Shown here one piece after another: positions 34,744 to 42,452 of a DNA stretch of 64,000 nt (within the stretch, counting starts at the first letter, position 1; every line of letters begins with the position of its first letter). Location of the stretch: positions 62,001-126,000 of the forward strand of contig CAWUSE010000022.1 in NCBI GenBank assembly GCA_963925805.1, written 5' to 3'. The notes below the pieces were generated by a model that saw only the letters and a list, made by a program, of their open reading frames with translations, ran no database searches and was not told the DNA's origin. The stretch is from UBA10347 sp905182135 (GTDB lineage Bacteria > Actinomycetota > Acidimicrobiia > Acidimicrobiales > UBA10347). The position numbers and the translations under genes are program-made.

Positions 34744-35041
34744 CGTCTCGATGTTAGGACCGCAGTTGCGTTACCCAGTGATTCGCCTGGCGCGTGATCC
34801 CATCTCGTGCGGGATTCGGCGCGACTTCTACATGGATTCCGACACGGGAGATGCGGTGGAACCTCGGTATTCCTTCTCGATGATTTGTGCCGTTCAGAGG
34901 GAGATGCCACCTAATCGACACGGTTTTTGCACCGCTTTTTGTGTGGAATTAAGCTCGCACCGTGGACATGATTTGGTGCATAAATTATCGTCCGTAGAAA
35001 CACCTGCTGATCGGTCGGCGGTACAGCTAGCCTTTTAGGCC

Positions 35042-36304
35042 GTGGCGAAGCCAACTTTTAAGACCCCAAAAGGCACCAGAGACATCCTCCCCGGAGAGGC
35101 AGATCGACAGCGCGCGCTCGTGAATACCTTTGGTGAGGCGGCTCGCCGTGCCGGCTTCGGCCACGTAATGACTCCGATGTTCGAAGACCTCGGCGTGTTC
35201 AAGCGCCTAGGCGAAGCGACAGACGTCGTGACGAAAGAGATGTACGACTTCCACGACAAGAGCGGTAACCAACTTGCGCTGCGTCCAGAACTCACCGCGT
35301 CGGTTGTGCGAGCGTTCGTCCAACACCGGCCGTTGATCCCGTGGAAAGTTTGGTACGAGGGCCCGCAGTTTCGGTACGAACGTCCTCAGGCAGGCCGTTA
35401 CCGCCAGTTCAGCCAGGTGGGTGTCGAAGCGCTTGGCACTGACGACCCGGCAATCGATGCCGAAATTATCGCTCTGGCTTGGGACTTTTACAAAGACGTT
35501 GGTCTCCGCGAGGTCACGTTGATGCTCAATAGCTTGGGCGATGCGTCTTGTCGGCCGGGCTACCTCGAAGCACTAACGGCATATTTCAATCAAAATTTAA
35601 GCGACCTCTCTGAGCAGTCTCAGTACACGTTGCAGGTCAACCCGCTGCGCGTTCTTGACTCGAAGCGCCCCGAAGACCAGTCGCTGATCGACGCGGCTCC
35701 GGTCATGGTGGACTTTCTGAGCACCGACACCGGCGAACACCTGGCAGTTGTGCGTCGGCTGCTAGACCGCCTCGAAATCCCGTACGAAATTTCGCCGCGA
35801 CTCGTGCGAGGGCTGGATTACTACACCCGCACAATCTTCGAATTCACATCAACAGCGCTTCCCGGATCACAGAACGCGATCGGCGGCGGAGGTCGCTACG
35901 ACGGTCTGGCAGCAGACCTTGGTGGCCCGGCGACTCCCGGTATTGGTTTCGCACTCGGCGTTGACCGAATCCTGATCGCATGTGACGAGGAAGGGGTGTT
36001 CGGTGCACCGAACTCGCTGGTTGATGTTTTCATCATCGATGCCACTGGTGGCGACGAGGCCACGGTGCTCGGTAGCCAGCTACAGGCGGCTGGTATTGCC
36101 ACTGATCGGTCTTATGATGCCCGGTCGATGCGAGCCCAGTTCAAGGTCGCAGACAAGAGCGGTGCGTCCATCGCAATAGTGATCGGCGACGATGAACTCG
36201 CAGCTGGCACTGCGCAAATTCGCACCCTGCAAGGGGAACAACGTGAGCAAACCGCTGTCGCTCGCACCACACTTATCGAAGAACTCAAGAAGAGGTTGAT
36301 ATGA
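35042..36304 (+). CDS. hisS: Histidyl-tRNA synthetase
   Basis: A 420-residue class II synthetase. KTPKGTRDILPGEADRQRAL is the family N-terminus; motif 2 includes WYEGPQFRYERPQAGRYRQF. The histidine-specific signatures are LVRGLDYYTRTIFEF (HisA) and GGGGRYDGLAADLGG (motif 3 area). The C-terminal 90 residues form the anticodon-binding domain (DVFIIDATGGDEATVLGSQL). The start is GTG 35042. Its stop overlaps the aspS start as ATGA, so the two synthetases are translated together. About 300 bases without a gene precede it and hold AT-rich, promoter-like sequence (TGCATAAATTATC near 34980). Confidence 0.95.
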   Translation: MAKPTFKTPKGTRDILPGEADRQRALVNTFGEAARRAGFGHVMTPMFEDLGVFKRLGEATDVVTKEMYDFHDKSGNQLALRPELTASVVRAFVQHRPLIPWKVWYEGPQFRYERPQAGRYRQFSQVGVEALGTDDPAIDAEIIALAWDFYKDVGLREVTLMLNSLGDASCRPGYLEALTAYFNQNLSDLSEQSQYTLQVNPLRVLDSKRPEDQSLIDAAPVMVDFLSTDTGEHLAVVRRLLDRLEIPYEISPRLVRGLDYYTRTIFEFTSTALPGSQNAIGGGGRYDGLAADLGGPATPGIGFALGVDRILIACDEEGVFGAPNSLVDVFIIDATGGDEATVLGSQLQAAGIATDRSYDARSMRAQFKVADKSGASIAIVIGDDELAAGTAQIRTLQGEQREQTAVARTTLIEELKKRLI

Positions 36305-38148
36305 GCGACGAAGAGACCCTAGAACCAGCCGCTGAATACGAAGCTGAAGGCGCCGAATACGAGTACGAAGACGGCGACTACGACGACGACGGTATTGACA
36401 TGGCAGGCGCCCGAGGCATGCGCAGCGACTACTGCGGTGAGCTGACACGCGACGACGTCGACCGTGAGGTCATCTTGTGCGGTTGGGTCGACAATCGGCG
36501 TGAACATGGCGAAAAGCTGGCCTTCATCGATCTGCGCGATCACACCGGCATCATTCAGTGCGTCGTTGATGAAAAGCACGATCTGCGGCGTGAATACGTG
36601 GTGCGGGTTACCGGCACTGTCGTAGGGCGTCCTGAAGGCATGGAGAACCCGTTCCTGGCCACTGGCGCTATTGACGTGCAGAACTGCACTGTCGAAGTCC
36701 TGAACAAGGCTGAGACGCCTCCGTTCATGCTGAATAGCCGCCAAGACATAGACGAGACGCTGCGCCTCAAGTATCGCTACCTCGACATGCGCCGCGAACG
36801 GATGCAGCGCAACCTTCGGTACCGATCGATCGTGCAAAGCGCCGTGCGCGGCGCCATGGAAGACCAAGGCTTCACCGAGATCGAAACGCCGCTGCTGATC
36901 GCCTCTACGCCTGAAGGCGCACGTGACTTCGTGGTTCCAAGCCGCCAGCAGCCTGGAACGTTCTACGCACTGCCGCAGAGCCCACAGATCTTCAAGCAGC
37001 TCTGCATGGTTGGCGGCATGGACCGGTACTACCAGATCGCCAAGTGCCTTCGCGACGAAGACCTGCGCGCTGACAGACAGTTCGAATTTGCACAACTTGA
37101 CGCTGAGGCAAGCTTCGTTGGTCAAGAAGAAGTCATCGAGTTCATCAGCTACGCAATCGCTGCGGCGACCGATGCTGTGCGTGGTGTGTGGCCCGAAGAA
37201 ATTCCTCAGATGACCTACGCCGATGCCATGGAGTTTTACGGCAGCGACAAACCAGACATCCGTTTCGGCATGACGTTGGTTGAGCTCACGCCATTGTTCG
37301 AAGGCACCGAAGCTAACGTCTTCAAGACTGATTGTGTCAAGGGCATCGTCGCCAAAAACGGCGCCGACGAAATCGGTCGTAACCGCATTGACGAACTCAC
37401 CGACATGTGCAAGAAGTGGGGCGCTAAAGGCCTCGCGTGGTTCCGTGTTGGCGAAGACCTAGAACTAGACGGTGGACTAACCAAGTTCATGAGCGCCGAC
37501 GAACTGTCGGGGCTTCCGCAAATGCTTGGCGCCGAAAATGGCGATCTGATCCTGCTTCAGTCAGGTGACCGTCGGTCAGTCAACGATGTACTCGGCCGTC
37601 TGCGACTGGAACTCGGACAACCCCCAGTCGACGAAGGCCTGGCCTTTGTTTGGGTTGTCGACTTTCCTATGTTCGAAGTCATCAACGATGACGGCGACCC
37701 GGTCGCGATGCACCACCCGTTCACCATGCCGCACCCCGACGATGTCGACTATCTGGTGCGCAAGGGCGGCGAGTCCATGCTCAAGATCCGGTCCCAGGCT
37801 TATGACCTTGTGCTGAACGGTTGGGAGCTTGGTTCCGGCAGCGTTCGAATCCATGACCCAGAGATCCAAAGGCGAGTCTTTACAGCACTTGGTTTCAGTG
37901 ATGAAGAAGCCCAAGAGAAGTTTGGCTTCCTCCTCGATGCGTTCAGCTACGGCGCACCGCCACACGCTGGTTTCGCATTCGGGATCGACCGTCTGACGGC
38001 GCTGTTGCTTGGTGAGTCGAACATTCGTGAAGTCATCGCCTTCCCGAAGACCCAATCGGGTAGTGACCCGTTGACAAACGCACCGACGCCGATCACCGAT
38101 GCCCATCTCGATGATCTTGGCCTGCGAGTGTTGCCACCGGCTGAATGA
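36301..38148 (+). CDS. aspS: Aspartyl-tRNA synthetase with acidic N-terminal extension
   Basis: A 615-residue class IIb synthetase. The first 39 residues (DEETLEPAAEYEAEGAEYEY and on) are very rich in Glu, Asp and Tyr and precede the normal start MRSDYCGELTRDDVDREVIL. The OB-fold anticodon domain (VILCGWVDNRREHGEKLAFI) comes next. The catalytic core has RYLDMRRERMQ, the motif 2 segment CLRDEDLRADRQFEF and motif 3 GAPPHAGFAFGIDRL. The bacterial GAD insertion is present at about 320-420. Whether it is discriminating or also charges tRNA-Asn cannot be decided by eye. Translationally coupled to hisS. Confidence 0.95.
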   Translation: MSDEETLEPAAEYEAEGAEYEYEDGDYDDDGIDMAGARGMRSDYCGELTRDDVDREVILCGWVDNRREHGEKLAFIDLRDHTGIIQCVVDEKHDLRREYVVRVTGTVVGRPEGMENPFLATGAIDVQNCTVEVLNKAETPPFMLNSRQDIDETLRLKYRYLDMRRERMQRNLRYRSIVQSAVRGAMEDQGFTEIETPLLIASTPEGARDFVVPSRQQPGTFYALPQSPQIFKQLCMVGGMDRYYQIAKCLRDEDLRADRQFEFAQLDAEASFVGQEEVIEFISYAIAAATDAVRGVWPEEIPQMTYADAMEFYGSDKPDIRFGMTLVELTPLFEGTEANVFKTDCVKGIVAKNGADEIGRNRIDELTDMCKKWGAKGLAWFRVGEDLELDGGLTKFMSADELSGLPQMLGAENGDLILLQSGDRRSVNDVLGRLRLELGQPPVDEGLAFVWVVDFPMFEVINDDGDPVAMHHPFTMPHPDDVDYLVRKGGESMLKIRSQAYDLVLNGWELGSGSVRIHDPEIQRRVFTALGFSDEEAQEKFGFLLDAFSYGAPPHAGFAFGIDRLTALLLGESNIREVIAFPKTQSGSDPLTNAPTPITDAHLDDLGLRVLPPAE

Positions 38149-38163
38149 CAACGAGTGTTCCTG

Positions 38164-38205
38164 GCTCTGCGGACGGCCCGCAGAGCAGTCAGGCCCTGCA
38201 GCAGG
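38164..38205 (+). terminator. Tandem hairpins after aspS, no T-run
   Basis: GCTCTGCGG-ACGGC-CCGCAGAGC (38164-38186) is a perfect 9-bp stem with a 5-base loop, 15 bases after the aspS stop. A second smaller hairpin, CCCTG-CAG-CAGGG, follows by 38205. No U-tract follows either. They lie just before the ribosome-binding site of the next small gene, so they may be a U-less terminator or may tune its translation. Confidence 0.45.
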
Positions 38206-38224
38206 GACGCGCCAAGGGCGACGA

Positions 38225-38488
38225 ATGAATTGCAGTCGTTGTGGCGTGCCCATGGAAGAGGGCCGGGTCGAGGTGCATAACTCGCCTGGCACGATTCTGT
38301 TCAAGACCTGGTCGCTGCAGGACCTGTATTGGTACGACAAGTCTTCAAAACGTAAGTCTCGCCGTCGGTTAGTTGAGAGCGGGCAAGCCCGCCGCTCCTA
38401 TGGCTGTAAGCCCTGCGGACTTGTCACCGTCGACACGACCACTGAACTTGAACCGCGCGGCCGCAAGAGCCGCCACCTTGATGGCTAG
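38225..38488 (+). CDS. Small zinc-ribbon protein
   Basis: An 87-residue protein with MNCSRCGVPMEEGRVEVHNS at the N-terminus and SYGCKPCGLVTVD near the end: two C-x2-C pairs that should bind one zinc ion. The layout (a CxxCG-x-PMEEG start and a central Trp-rich strand TWSLQDLYWYDK) resembles a family of short zinc-ribbon domains of unknown function (DUF6487-like). The ATG at 38225 has AAGGGCG seven bases before it. Function unknown; it lies between aspS and rarA. Confidence 0.7.
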   Translation: MNCSRCGVPMEEGRVEVHNSPGTILFKTWSLQDLYWYDKSSKRKSRRRLVESGQARRSYGCKPCGLVTVDTTTELEPRGRKSRHLDG

Positions 38489-38567
38489 CTGTGCGATCGC
38501 GGTCTGTGCCTGACACAAATCATGACGCTCACCGATCACGTCGGCCAGACTGTGGAGGTGAGTAACC

Positions 38568-39887
38568 ATGAGTGATGATTTGTTCGGTGCGGCAGCATCG
38601 GCGCGCCTTGAACGTCGCCAACCGCTGGCGTCGCGTATGCGCCCAATCCGCCTCGACGACATCGTTGGCCAGAAACACTTGCTCGGACCAGGCAAGCCGC
38701 TACGTCGACTGATCGAAGCCGACCGGTTATCGTCGGTCGTGTTATGGGGGCCGGCGGGCACAGGTAAGACAACTCTGGCTCGTGTCGTTGCCCGGTCGAC
38801 ATCGAAGTCCTTCGTACAACTCAGCGCCGTAACAGCAACCGTCAAAGACGTGCGTGAAGAGATCGCCAAGGCCCGACAACGGCTTGGTGAACGGGAACAA
38901 GCGACGATCCTGTTTCTGGACGAGGTCCACCGCTTCAACAAGGCCCAACAGGATTCGCTGCTGCCCGCTGTTGAGAGCGGTTTGATTGTGTTGATTGGTG
39001 CCACGACTGAGAACCCGTACTTCGAGGTAAATGCGCCGTTGTTGTCTCGTTCGACGCTTTTCCGTCTGGAACCACTTGATGACGAAGCGATCGAACAGTT
39101 GCTCCGCCGTGGGCTCGAGGTCGAAAAGGCGACGTCGAGTGACGAAGCTCTGGACCATCTGGTCGCACGGGTTGGTGGCGACGGCCGCCAAGCGCTTACT
39201 GCGCTCGAAGTCGCAGTGGCTCTGGCCGACGGCCGTGGCGAAGACGGCCAGAGCATTCTGGTGGAACTCGAAGATGTTGAGGCTGCGCTCGACGTCAAGG
39301 CATTCCGGTACGGCCGCGACGAGCATTACGACACTATCTCTGCCTTCATCAAGAGCATCCGCGGCAGCGATCCTGACGCTGCGGTGTACTGGTTGGCCCG
39401 CATGCTCGAAGCTGGTGAAGATGCTCGTTTCATCGCCCGTCGCCTGATGGTGCATGCGAGCGAGGACATAGGGATGGCCGACAGCCAGGCCTTGCTGGTG
39501 GCGGCTGCAGCGGCTCAAGCCGTGGAGTTTGTTGGCCTGCCCGAGGCCCGCATCAACCTTGCCCATGCGACCGTCTATCTCGCGACCGCCCCTAAGTCCA
39601 ACCGTGCGTACATGGCGATCAATAACGCTCAAGAGGCAGCACGTACAGGCGGGGGTGAGGTGGGTACACACCTGCGAGATGCCCATTACAAGGGCGCAGC
39701 ATCGCTTGGTCATGGTGAGGGCTACCGTTACCCCCACGACGATCAGCGAGGCTGGGTTCCGCAGGACTACCTGCCTGCCGAGATGGTCGGGAAGAAGTTC
39801 TACGAGCCCACTCGATTGGGTTCCGAGGCAGAGATTGCCGACCGCTTGGCACGACAAGAACGTTGGCGAGACGAAGCTGGCGCTTAA
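38568..39887 (+). CDS. rarA: Replication-associated recombination protein A (RarA/MgsA)
   Basis: A 439-residue AAA+ ATPase of the RarA/Mgs1/WRNIP1 family that acts at stalled replication forks. PLASRMRPIRLDDIVGQKHL is the family N-terminus. Walker A is LWGPAGTGKTTLAR, Walker B TILFLDEVHRFNKAQQD, sensor 1 LIGATTENPYFEVN. The C-terminal tetramerisation domain has DHYDTISAFIKSIRGSDPDA-like sequence (here DEHYDTISAFIKSIRGSDPD) and RLMVHASEDIGMADSQALLV. The order aspS - rarA - alaS is usual in actinobacteria. Confidence 0.94.
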   Translation: MSDDLFGAAASARLERRQPLASRMRPIRLDDIVGQKHLLGPGKPLRRLIEADRLSSVVLWGPAGTGKTTLARVVARSTSKSFVQLSAVTATVKDVREEIAKARQRLGEREQATILFLDEVHRFNKAQQDSLLPAVESGLIVLIGATTENPYFEVNAPLLSRSTLFRLEPLDDEAIEQLLRRGLEVEKATSSDEALDHLVARVGGDGRQALTALEVAVALADGRGEDGQSILVELEDVEAALDVKAFRYGRDEHYDTISAFIKSIRGSDPDAAVYWLARMLEAGEDARFIARRLMVHASEDIGMADSQALLVAAAAAQAVEFVGLPEARINLAHATVYLATAPKSNRAYMAINNAQEAARTGGGEVGTHLRDAHYKGAASLGHGEGYRYPHDDQRGWVPQDYLPAEMVGKKFYEPTRLGSEAEIADRLARQERWRDEAGA

Positions 39888-40000
39888 TACCGGATCCTAC
39901 GCACGAATCGCAGCGCCAGGCAGACGGGCAGGGTATGAACGCCAGATATCTGTTTGATGCGTTTCCGAGGAGCCGTAGGTTCGCTAGTGTCCAGTCTGTT

Positions 40001-40243
40001 GTGTTCAAGCGATTGATTTGGTTCTGCTGCGGTGCCATCAGCGGTGCAGCCGGTTCATGGTATGTAAAACGGCGTATTCAAGAGAAGCTTCGTCGGTTTA
40101 CTCCTGGTGGCGTGCGAGAGCAGGCCGTGGTCCGGGCGAAGCGGGTCCAGAGTGATGCCAAGATCGTTGTAGCTGAAGGACGGCGACTCGCCCGCGGCTA
40201 CCGCAAGCAGAACACATCAGGACACAACAAAACTGGCGGATAA
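40001..40243 (+). CDS. Small membrane-anchored protein between rarA and alaS
   Basis: About 80 residues from GTG 40001: FKRLIWFCCGAISGAAGSWY is one hydrophobic helix, followed by a basic amphipathic tail (VKRRIQEKLRRFTPGGVREQ) and further Arg/Lys-rich sequence to the stop. Short proteins of this pattern are often found upstream of alaS in actinobacteria, so I think it is real, but its function is unknown. The frame is open further back and ATG 39935 is an alternative start, giving 102 residues. Confidence 0.6.
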   Translation: MFKRLIWFCCGAISGAAGSWYVKRRIQEKLRRFTPGGVREQAVVRAKRVQSDAKIVVAEGRRLARGYRKQNTSGHNKTGG

Positions 40244-40629
40244 CAGCCCTGACCAGGCGCACTAGTTCGCTTCCGCACGCAGGTCAACGGGGGCCTATGC
40301 CCACGTTGGTGTTCAGATTGGGTATTCGGTTCTGGCCCTCGAGTGTGGCCACCGGTGTCCACGTTCACGCCTTCTGTAAATCGCGTCGAGCCTGAGCGAG
40401 AAAACATGTGCGAGATCTCGCCCGCCGGGGCTATACAAGCCGCGGCGAGAAACGCTAGCGATAATAATGCGGTCCAGGTGAAGTGTTGCGACGTGGGTTC
40501 TCGTGCTGGGGCCAAAGGCGAAGTCAGCGATGCATATCGATGAGGCGACCGCAAAATCGCGTCGTCGGCGCTCGAACTGCGCACGGCCAGAGGAGATCCA
40601 ACCAATCCTGAGAAAGCGGAGACGTTCTG
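40244..40629. other. Non-coding stretch next to a response-regulator pseudogene
   Basis: These 386 bases hold no gene I can support. Frames on the forward strand are Arg/Ser-rich and interrupted. One reverse frame has a lipoprotein-like stretch (LLSLAFLAAACIAPA), but it has no suitable start and its remainder is low-quality sequence. Because the downstream feature is a deleted regulator, decayed sequence from the same locus is plausible here. Confidence 0.4.
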
Positions 40630-40807
40630 ATGACCGAAACAATTCACGTCGCACTAGTGGACGATCACGTGCTCAACAGAGAGGGCGTCGCGCTTGACGA
40701 CTTCGGTCAAAACGGTCGAAACCTATGTCTCGTTAGTTTTGCGCAAACGCCAATTTTCGAATCGGCACGAGCCCAGTGGCTGGGCGACACGCCGCTGTGT
40801 GATCTAA
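40630..40807 (+). pseudogene. LuxR/NarL-family response regulator, internally deleted remnant
   Basis: The ATG at 40630 begins MTETIHVALVDDHVLNREGV, the typical first strand, acidic pocket and helix of a NarL-type receiver domain. Then, in another frame, from 40706 to the TAA at 40807, the sequence reads VKTVETYVSLVLRKRQ ... RHEPSGWATRRCVI, which matches the recognition helix and the end of a LuxR-type HTH domain (usually VKTVETYRSRLLRKL ... LARWAIRHGLI). The phospho-acceptor Asp, the rest of the receiver domain and the first HTH helices, roughly 150 residues, are missing. Two gene ends have thus been joined by a deletion with a frame change. In the starting frame a 63-residue chimera would be made; it is unlikely to work. 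Confidence 0.8.
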
Positions 40808-40825
40808 AACGGCAGGGTTGACCAC

Positions 40826-41632
40826 ATGGGAGCCCTGATGTCAGAGCAAGCTGCGAGCGAAGAACCCGTCCTGTATAAGAAGTCCGGGCGCGTTGTAACG
40901 ATTACCTATAACCGGCCTGAGCGGCGCAACGCCATCAACGGGGCGATGCGCGATGAGCTGAACGCGGCTTGGTTACGTTTCCGCGATGACGAAGACGCCT
41001 GGGTAGCGATCATGACGGGTACCGGCGATGTGTTCTGTGGAGGGGCTGATCTGAAGGATGGCCAGGGCTCGACGGGAACCTTTGCTGGCACCTATTGGGA
41101 GAAACCCACGGTCAACAGCTTCGAGAGCGGTCTTGAGCTGTTCAAGCCGGTCATCGCTGCGGTTAACGGGCCGTGCATTGGGTACGGGTTGACCGGGGTG
41201 AGCTTCGCCGATTTCGCGATCGCAAGCGACCGAGCCACGTTCTCGTACCCAGAGGTTCGCATCGGGATCCCTACGATCGTCGGGTCTATCCGACTTCCGC
41301 GCAAGCTGAACTGGGCCGATGCCATGGAATTGTTGATGATTGGTGAACCAATCTCGGCCGAGCGAGCTAAAGAGATGGGGTTGGTTTGGCGAGTGGTCGA
41401 ACACGATCAGCTGATGGTCGAGGCTTATGCATTGGCCGATCGACTGGTGGCGTCGGCGCCTATCGCCAGTCGGGTCGTGAAAGAGGTCGCAACCCGGACC
41501 AGAGACATGGGTTGGACCGAAGCCGTGCGCTTCGGCGAGACCATGCGCATCGTCGCGAATCAGATGGATGACGCTAAAGAAGGTTTGGCGTCGTTCCGAG
41601 AGAAGCGCTCGCCGGAATGGACCGGCAAGTAG
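40826..41632 (+). CDS. Enoyl-CoA hydratase/isomerase-family protein
   Basis: A 268-residue crotonase-fold protein. The CoA-binding/oxyanion segments are NRPERRNAINGAM, GTGDVFCGGADLKDGQG and AAVNGPCIGYGLTGVSFADF; FSYPEVRIGIPTIVGS carries the Glu at the position of the second catalytic acid of hydratases. The C-terminal helices (GEPISAERAKEMGLVWRVVE) are normal. The first catalytic Glu position (GLTGVSF region, usually GGGxEL) has Val, so hydratase activity is uncertain and another crotonase reaction is possible. The start is ATG 40826 or ATG 40838. It stands alone between the regulator remnant and the reverse-strand hydrolase. Confidence 0.82.
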   Translation: MGALMSEQAASEEPVLYKKSGRVVTITYNRPERRNAINGAMRDELNAAWLRFRDDEDAWVAIMTGTGDVFCGGADLKDGQGSTGTFAGTYWEKPTVNSFESGLELFKPVIAAVNGPCIGYGLTGVSFADFAIASDRATFSYPEVRIGIPTIVGSIRLPRKLNWADAMELLMIGEPISAERAKEMGLVWRVVEHDQLMVEAYALADRLVASAPIASRVVKEVATRTRDMGWTEAVRFGETMRIVANQMDDAKEGLASFREKRSPEWTGK

Positions 41633-41653
41633 TTCACAACCTGAAGGGCGTCG

Positions 41654-42391
41654 TCAGCCGCGCCTCTGAAGGGTCGCGTAGACCGCTCTGTGATCGGAAC
41701 CCATGTCGGGCAGCACACCGTTGGCCAGCACCTCAACTCGATCGCTGAGGAGAATGTGGTCAATCTGGCTGTGGGGCCGCTTGGCTGGATACGTGCGGCC
41801 TCGCACTGCAGGTCGCAAGGTTCTCGCATCTCGCTGAATCACCGGACCCCACATGTTCAAGTCACCGGCAACAATGTCGTTGGCTGCAGCGGCGGTCCGC
41901 AGCTCAGCCCGTTCCTTCATCCACGCTCGTGGTGCTGGTCGGAGTAGTAGATGGATCCCGTACAGATGCGCAGCGGCCACAGTCAAGCCAGAGTCGGTCA
42001 ATTTGGCTCGCACAATGGCGCGTTGCCCGAATCCTGGAAGTCGTGGCATGACCTGGGGCGGTAACGCCCGTGCGGGGATACGAGTCATCATCACGATGCG
42101 CCATGGCACGATATTGGGTGAGCGACTGGGCGTGTCCGAAACCCACTGGTGAAGCTCGTACCCCATTCGATGTGCGATGTCCTCGGCCCATGTTGGGTTC
42201 GCCTGGTTAAATCGCCATGCCTCAGGTAGAACAAGTACGTCAGCGTCAAGTGAGCACAGATGGTTTTCAAGCGCCAGATTGTGCACCCACCCATCGCGTA
42301 CCGACGAGTGGTGTAGACCCTGGAATAGATTCCACGAGGCAATCGTGAAAGGAGCGTTCACGTGCCGAAAGCTACACGTGGGCAGCAGCAT
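41654..42391 (-). CDS. Endonuclease/exonuclease/phosphatase-family hydrolase
   Basis: A roughly 245-residue EEP-fold metal hydrolase. The motifs are in order: FTIASWNLFQG (N-terminal Asn), DVLVLPEAWR (metal-binding Glu), AAHLYGIHLL (His), IVAGDLNMWGPV (Asp-x-Asn), SQIDHILLS (Asp-His) and GSDHRAVYATL (catalytic Asp-His). Such enzymes cut phosphodiester bonds in nucleic acids, lipids or small molecules; the substrate cannot be told. No signal peptide is evident. Starts at ATG 42415 or GTG 42427 are also open. It is divergent from alaS, with about 60 bases between the two starts. Confidence 0.83.
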   Translation of the reverse strand: MLLPTCSFRHVNAPFTIASWNLFQGLHHSSVRDGWVHNLALENHLCSLDADVLVLPEAWRFNQANPTWAEDIAHRMGYELHQWVSDTPSRSPNIVPWRIVMMTRIPARALPPQVMPRLPGFGQRAIVRAKLTDSGLTVAAAHLYGIHLLLRPAPRAWMKERAELRTAAAANDIVAGDLNMWGPVIQRDARTLRPAVRGRTYPAKRPHSQIDHILLSDRVEVLANGVLPDMGSDHRAVYATLQRRG

Positions 42392-42452
42392 GGCGACGGC
42401 ACTAGGTGGATTCATGCTGGACCGCACATCGGGTCACGTAGACTTCGCGGCC

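Noticed and set aside
34915..34945. Hairpin-plus-T-run in CGGTTTTTGCACCGCTTTTT upstream of hisS
   Set aside because: The stem is only four base pairs, and the element lies in an AT-rich promoter-like region, so a terminator call is not justified.
36319..37125. A 268-codon reverse frame opposite aspS
   Set aside because: It is a shadow of the conserved AspRS coding sequence with no recognisable domains.
40198..40654. Reverse frames with a lipoprotein-like stretch (LLSLAFLAAACIAPA)
   Set aside because: No start codon is suitably placed before the stretch, the remainder is low-quality sequence, and there is no ribosome-binding site.
41092..41404. Reverse frames opposite the enoyl-CoA hydratase gene
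   Set aside because: They overlap a conserved crotonase-fold coding sequence and show no domain of their own.
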